DNA from: Miscanthus floridulus
Taxonomy: Eukaryota > Streptophyta > Magnoliopsida > Poales > Poaceae
Direction: 5' to 3'
DNA length: 64,000 nucleotides
Assembly (NCBI RefSeq): GCF_019320115.1
Contig: NC_089584.1
Span: 74,059,533 to 74,123,532 of the forward strand
Made by a program: the position numbers and the translations under genes. Below the pieces are notes generated by a model that ran no database searches, had not been told where the DNA came from, and worked only from the letters and a program-made list of their open reading frames with translations. Shown one piece after another: positions 56,568-64,000 of the stretch. Positions within the stretch are counted from its first letter, which is position 1; the number at the start of each line of letters is the position of its first letter.

Positions 56568-59033
56568 GCTCTCACACACCGAGTCCGCCCAGTCTAGATT
56601 TATTACTTCCATGCTCATATCTCATGATAACATAAGTAACTAAAGATCCATTTAAAACTCGCAGGTGACAGGTAATCACCCGACTAAGCATGACTAAGCA
56701 TAACTAGTCATTTACGAATAAAACAAGTAATCAAGGTAGATATGGAAAAACAAGGTTGGTAATGCACCAATTAGGTTTCCACTTGACTCCCAATCACTTA
56801 ATGCAGTAGAGAAAAGCAAAAGTGATAAAATTTGTAAAACACAAGGCAGGGTTAAATGCATCCGGGCTTGCCTTCATTGACGGAAAGGTTAGGTTCCTGC
56901 GACGTTCCATAAGTATCCGATCCGACCTCAACAGGTGGAATAACCTCCTCCGCAACTTGATTAACTACCACGTGTTCACCTTTGCTCACTACACGTAGTA
57001 ACAATGCCATGTTCAACATGATGCGGAATACGAAATATGATGCTTGATGATGAATACAAAATTAACAATTCGAATACCACTTTCCTTCGCGGTACAGTTG
57101 CAAGTCAAACAAACTAAATCTTTTTCATAACATATACATCAATTGCCAAGGATCATTATCAACTAATGACCCAAGTTCATCACTCAATCCAAAATTTCAA
57201 ACAAAACCTAAATCATTAAAGGTTACTATTTGCTTTTATGAATTAATTATTTAATTCAAAATTATGAAATAAATCAACATATTCAAATTGAGCTCAAAAT
57301 TTTAGTAAAGATTCATCACATGATAATTAAGTGACAAAACAAATTTCATAATTTTTGGATAATTAAATAAGCCTAGAAAAATCATGGAAATCCATTTATT
57401 AATTAATTGAGCAATTTTCATCACATTCAAAAAGTACTGTAATTGAATATTTAATAATTTTCCTAAATAATATTCATCACAGAGAGTCCACACAAAAAAT
57501 TTCATAATTTTTGGAGCTCTAAATAAATCTACACAAAAATAACAAAAACAGACACTATTCATTCAATTCTGAAAAAGGAAAAATCATTTTCAAACTGCAC
57601 AGTCGCTGACAAACGGGACCCACTTGTCATCCCTAACCTTCAGCTTTGACTTCGACGGCGACAACGCTGACCGACACAAACTCGTCGATGGTGAGTCCAA
57701 CGGCGACGGCCAAGGTACCAAAACAATCACCATGACTAGGCGCATCAATTGAAGGCATTAACTTAAGCTATTACAGCATGATTCAAGGCTGACGCCGGCC
57801 ATGGCGGATGCAACAGCACGGCGGTGCTATGTTGGCAAAACAAGGCCGGTAGAGATCAAACAAAAGGCACAAGAAGGTTCAGCAGCTCACTACGAACACG
57901 TTGGAGCAAAGAACGAGACTGGAGAAGCTACGGTGACCCGGGTCGACGTTGACAGCGATCACGGCGGAGCAGACTTCGTCGATGGCGGCGTTCTGATGAC
58001 TATAGTGGGCAAAATGAACAAGCAACAGGTCATAGAGCATCATGGGAACAAGATAGAGCTGACGGCATACCAAGCATGAGTAGAGACAGACCATGGAGCT
58101 CTGGCCACGGCGAAGCACGCTCGACGGAGATGCTGTCGGCCGTGAGGAAGAAAGGCTACTAGCGGCGGTTCTCGGTGGACTCAGGCAACTACAGTTAGTG
58201 GGATGGGTTCACAAGGAGAAGACAGAGCTAGAACACTACTTTGTCGAGGCTGGTTTGCGCTGAGGAGGCGAGGTGAGCTCGACGGAGCTGAGGCGGCGGC
58301 ATCAGGAAACAGAGGAGAGAAATGAAGGTCGACGACGGCGTCTGATCTTTAAAGCGTGGCCAAAAGAGCAAGGAGATGACACACAGTGACGTTCACCATG
58401 CTAGCGTGAAGCCAAGGGCGGCCACAGGCGCATATGGAAGACCGGAGAAACAACGCCGGCGGTGGGGCGGTGGTCGTGGTACTGTTCCTCCAATTTACAG
58501 AATTGCCATCCATTTTAAAATTCAAATTACTCCCAAATTTGTATAACAACTCAAAATTCTCCAAAAATAGAAGTTGCTCAAAATCCAAAGTCTACAACTT
58601 TTCTTTTATAACCACCCCCTAATTTGGTCTACATTTTGAAATGAACTTTTGAATTCAAATAGGGGACATTTAACGAATTACGCCTTTTCAATTTACTTCA
58701 AATTTTTCATAACAACTTTGAAAACTCCAGAAACAAACTTTGTATAACTTGTCAAGCTCTACACTTTTGCTTTTAGGCTCAACCCCAAAATATGCTTAGA
58801 TTTTGAAATGAGTTTTTAGGGTAGGATTTAAATACTGAAAATCAGGGTTTTCTTGAAAATTCAAATTCAAACCAAATTTTGAACTTGATTCAAACAATAC
58901 CATTCAACACATACCACATAAATGTAAACTTGTTTTAGTGTATGCATATCAAAGTTTTCACCAAATACCAAATGCTTTGCAATGCATATGATGACATGTC
59001 AGGTTTTAATACTTAAACACCCGAGGTGTTACA

Positions 59034-59195
59034 ATCCTTCCCCCTAAAAGAAATCTCGCCCCGAGATTCAAAGCCATAGGGTAAGTAATGGAAAAGGAAA
59101 TGTGTCGCGAGAACACATACAAAATCTATCCATAAAACAACTGAGGTTCCTTTACAAAACACACGTTGTAACAACCGAGCTCAACTAACATTACT
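59034..59195 (-). promoter_or_regulatory. Polypurine tract and 3' leader of Gypsy D
   Basis: Minus-strand CTTTTAGGGGGAAGGAT at 59034-59050 abuts the LTR. The rest, up to the pol stop at 59196, is non-coding. Confidence 0.75.
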
Positions 59196-60540
59196 CTATA
59201 TTGATGCAAGAAACTCTAGAAATTTTTCTAGCAAGTAATCTTCGGATTCCCAAGTAGCTTCTTCGGAATGTTGATTCCATTGTATCTTGTAGAACTTGAT
59301 TGTCCTTCTTCGTGTGACACAATCTTTCTGATCTAGAACTCTGATAGGATATTCGGAATAGGTCAAATCCGGTTCAAGTTCCACTCCTTCAACCTCAACA
59401 TTTTGCTCAGGCACTCGGAGACACTTCTTTAATTGAGAAACATGAAACACATCATGCACAGCTGAAAGATGTTCGGGTAGCTTCAAGCGATAAGCCACTT
59501 TTCCATACCTCTCTAAAATTTGAAAAGGTCCAATATATCGAGGTGCCAACTTGCCTTTAACACCAAAACGGGTAACCCCCTTCATCGGTGATACCTTCAG
59601 ATATACAAAATCTCCCTTGTTAAACACCAATGGTCTACGTCATTTATCTGCATAACTCTTTTGCCAGGATTGAGCTATCTTCAAATTACTTTGTATTTGC
59701 TTAACCTTGTCTTCTATTTCTTTCACAAGGTCAACTCCAAAGAATCTTCTCTCTTCGGGCTCAGACCAACTCATGATGTTCTGCATCTATGACCATAGAG
59801 TGCTTCAAATGGAGCCATTATAATGCTCTCCTGATAACTATTATTGTATGAGAATTCAACCAAAGGTAGACACTCATCCCACTTCTTGGAATAGTTAAGG
59901 ACACAACACCTTAACATATCTTCAAGTACTTGATTGACCCTTTCAGTCTGACCATCAGTCTGTGGATGATAAGCTGTACTATACAGGAGTTTGGTACCTA
60001 ATGAAGTATGCAAATGTTTCCAAAAGCTGGAGACAAACTGTGTACCCCGATTTGACACTATGGTCTTTGGTACTCCATGTAGACTCATGATTCTTGCTAG
60101 ATACATCTTGGCATACTAGATAGTAGGATATATACTCTTGACTGGAAGAAAATGTGCTGACTTAGTTAGTCGATCTACAATAACCCATATTGAGTCAAAG
60201 CCCTTTGATGTCCTAGGTAGACCAACAATAAAGTCCATACTAATATCCTCCCACTTCCAAGCTGGAATAGGTAATGGCTGTAACTCTCCAACAGACCTCA
60301 AATGTATAGCTTTCACCTTTTGACAAGTATCACACTTTGCTATATATCGGGCAATTTCGATCTTCATTTTGGTCCACCAAAACCTTTGTTTCAAGTCATG
60401 GTATATCTTATTAATTCTCGGATGAATAGATAATCTGGTAGCATGTGCCTCTTCAAGAATTGACTGATGCAACTTAGGAACTTTTGGCACCACTAAGCGA
60501 TTTTTGAACCATAACACACCTTCATCATCTATGCTGAAGC
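59196..60540 (-). pseudogene. Gypsy D integrase with chromodomain-like tail
   Basis: Minus-strand pieces: [20 protein letters not shown] (zinc site), [20 protein letters not shown] with [17 protein letters not shown], and MSLHGVPKTIVSNRGTQFVS at 60030-60080. There the catalytic Asp of the SDRGTQF motif is Asn (AAT, complement of 60050-60052). HPQTDGQTERVNQVLEDML and NNSYQESIIMAPFEALYG follow. The C-terminus (59196-59630) has FVYLKVSPMKGVTRFGVKGK, LAPRYIGPFQILERYG and KIQWNQHSEEATWESEDYL. A few frame breaks (about 59631-59770 and 60107-60115) and the Asn suggest an inactive enzyme. Confidence 0.85.
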
Positions 60541-62085
60541 ATTCCGCCTTTCCATTCCTGACTCTTTCCTTGATATGGGCTATACCCTTGTTTTCTTTCT
60601 GAGCAGCAATGATCTGATCTCGAATAGTGGCTTCAATAGTTATATTGGTTAAACTTCCTTGTTGAATTACCTCTATACTCAACTTTTCCATCTCTTGGCA
60701 TAAAGTCAAACCCATTGTTCTTAATGTTAGACAATTGCACTGACTCTTTCGACTGAGGGCATCTGCAACTACATTTGCTTTACTAGGATGGTAATGTACT
60801 TCCAAGTCATAATCTTTAATCAATTCTAACCATCTTCTTTGTCGCATGTTCAAATCCGATTGAGTAAAGATATACTTTAAACTCTTGTGATCAATGTAAA
60901 TATCTCACATATTACCATGCAGGTAATGCCGCCAAATCTTCAGAGCATGGACAACTACTGCTAACTCTAGGTCATGAGTGGGATAGTGCTCTTCATGTTG
61001 TTTGAGTTGTCTGGAAGCATAGGCAATAACTCAGCCTTCTTGCATCAATACACATCCAATACCAATACCCAAAGCATCACAATAAATATCAAATGGCTTC
61101 TCGATATCAGGTTGGGCTAATATTGGTGCAGTGGTCAATAGTCTCTTCAAGGTATGGAAAGCCTCTTCACAATTAGATGACTAGACAACTTGACTTGGTT
61201 CTTCAACAATTCAGTTATGGACTTTGATACTTTAGAGAAATCTAGAATAAACCAACGGTAATACCCCGCCAATCCTAGAAAACTCTGAACTTGATGAACT
61301 ATGGTTGGTGGTTTCCAATCAAGCACATCCTTAACTTTGCTTGGATCAATAGCAACTCCTTTAGCTGATAAGACATGTCCAAGAAACTATACTTCCTTGA
61401 GCCAGAAGTCACACTTACTGAACCTGACATATAATTGATGTTCTCTTAAGTGGGTCAGGACAATTCTGAGATGTTCCGCGTGTTCCTTCTTGTTCTTGGA
61501 ATAAACTAGGATATCATCAATAAACACCACCACAAACTTGTCTAGTTCAGGTATGAACACTGAATTCATCAGATACATGAAATGAGCTGGGGCATTTGTC
61601 AAACCAAAAGACATTACCAATTATTCATATAATCCATATCTTGTGGTAAATGCCATTTTGGGAATATCTTCAGGCTTAATCTTGATTTGGTGATAGCCTG
61701 ACCTTAAATCAATCTTGGAGAAAACTTTGGCTCCAACCAGTTGATCAAAAAGCAAGTCTATCCGAGGTAAGGGATACTTATTCTTAATGGTCGCTTCATT
61801 CAACGGATGATAGTCAACACATAACCTCAGAGTTTCATCTTTCTTCTTCACAAAAATTACAGGGCATCCCCAAGGTGATGAACTAGGTTGAATAAACCCT
61901 TTCTCAATCAACTCTTGCAACTGAGTCTTCAACTCGGCCAATTCCTTTGGAGGCATCCTATAAGCTCTCCGAGAGATCGGAGCTGTTCTAGGCTTTAACT
62001 CTATGTTAAATTGAACATCCCTATTTGGTGGTAAACTGGGTAAATCCTTAGGAAAAACATCAGGGAATTCACAAACTACCGGGAT
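60541..62085 (-). pseudogene. Gypsy D reverse transcriptase and RNase H
   Basis: RT is nearly intact: [60 protein letters not shown] and [20 protein letters not shown]. One TAA stands where Gypsy A has Tyr-Leu at 61618-61620, and [20 protein letters not shown] has both catalytic Asp. RNase H (about 60850-61200) is broken by shifts but recognisable by DALSRKS (about 60750) and the region matching the YCDASS motif near 61080. Confidence 0.85.
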
Positions 62086-62627
62086 ATCCCTAATCTCCTT
62101 CACAAAAGTTGCATAAACTCTTTCCACTGTTCTCCTTAAGGTTGGAAGTTGGATGAGAAGTTGAGAATTACTATCTAGCAAACTCACCCTTATAGTTCTA
62201 TTCAAAGCATCTATAATAGCCTTATGCTGATACAACCAATTCATTCCCAAGATTACATCTATATCCTGATCCTTAAGGATAATCATGGTAGTGGGAAAAA
62301 ATATGCCCACCTAGGTTTATGGGTACCTGGTATACCATTTCCTTAGTACACAGACGTCCCCCGGGCGACTATATAAAGAAACTTTTCTTTGTTTCCCCAA
62401 TTGGAATTGCATGCTTTACGACAAAGGTTCTATTGATGAATGAATGAGATGCACCAGAATCAAAAAGCATAACAGCAGGGTGATTGGCGATAGGAAACAT
62501 ACCCATCATCACCGGCTCCCTTCTGAAATTTCTGTAGCTTGAATATAGAACACCCGTCCTGTCTTCCTTTCATCTTTGCCTTTCTGAGCATTCTGATTGT
62601 GGTTCTTGTTCTGTGCTTGACCTAGTT
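62086..62627 (-). pseudogene. Gypsy D protease
   Basis: From the solo LTR side: KNHNQNAQKGKDERKTGRVF, then after frame changes LFDSGASHSFINRTFVVKHA near 62425-62490, with the Asp-Ser-Gly triad kept. [20 protein letters not shown] and [20 protein letters not shown] follow at 62150-62270. Two small shifts and a stop near 62300-62420 interrupt it. Confidence 0.8.
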
Positions 62628-63834
62628 TAATGGGGACGAGGGTCCCGATCTTCTGTTCGATCTTCTGTCAGGTTCAAGATAAACAACGATTTGTTCGGAG
62701 AGCGACACACCGATCCAGTTTCAGATCACAAAGACCCAAACCCTGCAACCTTAGCACCACGTCTCCTCTGGTTATCAACCATGTCACAATCCGGTTGACC
62801 TTGCCAAGAAGGCTAATCCCTACTGCGAATCGAAGAACACAAGTAAGAACAAGATAAAAAAAACAACTCAATGAAAGTGATAATTGCAAATGAATGATTA
62901 AGCACTCGAAGTTAGGGTCTTGCAAACCGATAACGGCGACTGTTCAATGATAGATTGATCTAAAACAAAACTCAAAACCTAAAGTAGGTGGTGGCTACTG
63001 ATTATATAGCCTAAGGGACGTCCAAGGATCCCTCTTCACATCCTAAAGGTGTCCCAACACGTTACAAGGCCCAACGGCCCAAAAGACGATGACGCAGCGC
63101 CGTGACAGATTCTAGATGTCAACTTGTTTCGATGATTCCCATTGATTCTGATGGAATTTTGATGTGAGACCACTTCTATTGCTTTCCTTATGAAATTATC
63201 TTTCCATCCATATGTGGATCATCAAAAACGGAGTTCGTATGCGACCTGGACGTCCATTTTACTACACACTGGTCCTGGAGCCTGAGATGGACTCGAACTC
63301 AAGTTGGACTGGGCCTCCGGCTTGGCTTGGACGTCCTTGCTGGCCTCCTAAGGTGGTGGCCAAGGAGGAGGACGTCCAAGGGCTTTCTTGATGGGTTCTC
63401 CAAGTCCTTGGGGTGTGCTCCCACTTGGGCCAGGGTCCCAAGGATGAATAACAAGCCCATAACGATAGTGTAGCTCCCAGCAGAAACAGTGACAGAATAT
63501 CTTGATGGTTTGGAGGCCTTGCTGATGTGATATTGAGATGAGACTAGATCTATTTGAAATTTTATCAAACAAGCTTTCCATCAAGTGCTCATTGACCTTG
63601 ATCGCACTCCAGATAGCTGAGTTATGGCCTTCCCAATGAAGCACTGTCGAGCTGCCGATGAACCAAAAATTCAACTTTGATAAACTTGCACGTTGAGACA
63701 TATTTGTATCTACATTTAAATAACAACATGTACATGTGGAACCAAGTGAATTGTACAAAAAATCACTATGCAAATGTAGGAACGAGCTCACCTTATAAAC
63801 AATGGTCGTATCCGATGGTGTCATGTCCTCATCA
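62628..63834 (-). mobile_element. Solo LTR of family H in Gypsy D gag
   Basis: On the minus strand it begins TGATGAGGACATGACACC and ends CCTCGTCCCCATTA, termini that are inverted over ten bases with two changes. It interrupts the gag tail after ...PANQQQ. A minus-strand TATA-like GGCTATATAATCAG lies at about 63000-63013. Flanking pentamers AACAG and AACTA match only partly, so the target duplication is not proven. Confidence 0.65.
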
Positions 63835-64000
63835 CTGTTGTTGATTGGCAGGGGCCTTCTGGTAATTTTGATTAGCCTGCCTAGGATACAGACATTCCCT
63901 GGAGAAATGACTGGTCCTTCCACAATTGTAACATGGATAATTGTGACCCTAGGACGTTGGAGCATTGCCACCAGGAGCATTGGTCTATTGTGCACTCGGG
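63835..64000 (-). pseudogene. Gypsy D gag, zinc-knuckle segment (partial)
   Basis: Reads NYPCYNCGRTSHFSRECLYP followed by RQANQNYQKAPANQQQ, a CX2CX4HX4C zinc knuckle of gag (about 63890-63945) that binds element RNA. The N-terminal part lies outside the window, and the C-terminal end is cut by solo LTR H. Confidence 0.82.

Larger units (their letters stand above)
55458..59033 (-). repeat. 3' LTR of Gypsy D
   Basis: 3,576 bp, same ends as the Gypsy A LTRs and colinear motifs (ATCCTGCTC...TGGATGATTC near the outer end, AATT-rich centre). A GC-rich section at 57600-58490 corresponds to the diverged 6500-8900 part of the Gypsy A LTR; short open frames there are not genes. Confidence 0.86.
55458..64000 (-). 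mobile_element. Gypsy D: Tekay-like chromovirus, runs off the window
   Basis: Minus-strand sister of Gypsy A. The 3' LTR (55458-59033) starts TGTAACACCTCGGG and ends TTCTGCCACA. The PPT, chromodomain-like tail, integrase, RNase H, RT, protease and gag zinc knuckle follow to 64000. Longer open stretches and fewer stops than Gypsy A point to a younger insertion. Solo LTR H (62628-63834) separates gag and protease. Confidence 0.88.

Noticed and set aside
57801..58118. Open frames of 92 and 79 codons in the Gypsy D LTR, plant-gene-like GC content.
   Set aside because: They lie in the GC-rich LTR section equivalent to 6500-8900 in Gypsy A, where they are not conserved.

Overview
The window looks like a heterochromatic, transposon-dense piece of a grass (Poaceae) nuclear genome. 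The reasons are the only host-like gene, which is extremely GC-rich and intron-poor as many grass genes are, and the repertoire of large Copia, Tekay-type Gypsy, Tat-type Gypsy, CACTA, hAT-like and PIF/Harbinger elements, often inserted inside one another. The species cannot be settled from sequence alone. I see no rRNA, tRNA, CRISPR or bacterial-type feature.

Layout. 1-1752 is the 3' part of a Copia-type LTR. 1753-2828 holds minus-strand remnants of a PIF/Harbinger element (transposase and Myb/SANT-like ORF). 2831-3928 (minus) is a CPL4-like RNA polymerase II CTD phosphatase gene (FCP1 catalytic domain plus BRCT) with two frameshifts. 4300-5190 is intergenic, with a plus-strand TATA box and a short protein-like open stretch. 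From 5191 on nearly everything is mobile DNA.

Nest 1: a hAT-like element (5191-5785 plus 24288-24365) is split by Gypsy A, a plus-strand Tekay-like chromovirus (5786-24282, near-perfect 5-bp target duplication). Gypsy A carries two solo LTRs of one family (F: 6923-8229 and 12217-16051). The second of these hosts a rearranged Copia piece (12380-15692). A hAT-like MITE (16828-17385) sits in the protease.

Nest 2: a minus-strand Copia (G; LTR pieces 25014-25077 and 37478-39302, RT/RNase H 40452-41945) is split by Gypsy B, a complete Tat-lineage element (25078-37477, TSD CTTAA, minus). B has two RNase H domains and an antisense, apparently spliced gene with its own TATA box.

Middle: repeat family E (24366-24861 and 41943-42440), an internally deleted minus-strand F element (42919-46580), a 204-bp unassigned spacer and a Copia LTR start (46785-47076).

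Nest 3: Tat element C (plus, 47077-55457 and beyond) keeps one LTR lying between a 3' internal region and a 5' gag region, so it is a tandem or recombinant form. A CACTA element (49431-51922, TSD GGT) sits in that LTR and carries a seven-exon, fully open C-terminal TNP-like gene. Gypsy D, a second Tekay-like element (minus, 55458 to beyond 64000), is inserted in the protease region of C and is itself interrupted by a solo LTR (H, 62628-63834).

How the parts relate: the retroelements encode the usual gag, protease, RT, RNase H and integrase, but almost all frames are broken. By hand comparison of sister copies, most stops fall at glutamine codons (CAG to TAG), as expected from decay of CHG-methylated cytosines. 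The most interesting signals are the antisense gene of the Tat family, the open TNP gene in the CACTA element, and an LTR hairpin in the Tekay family that shows compensatory base changes.
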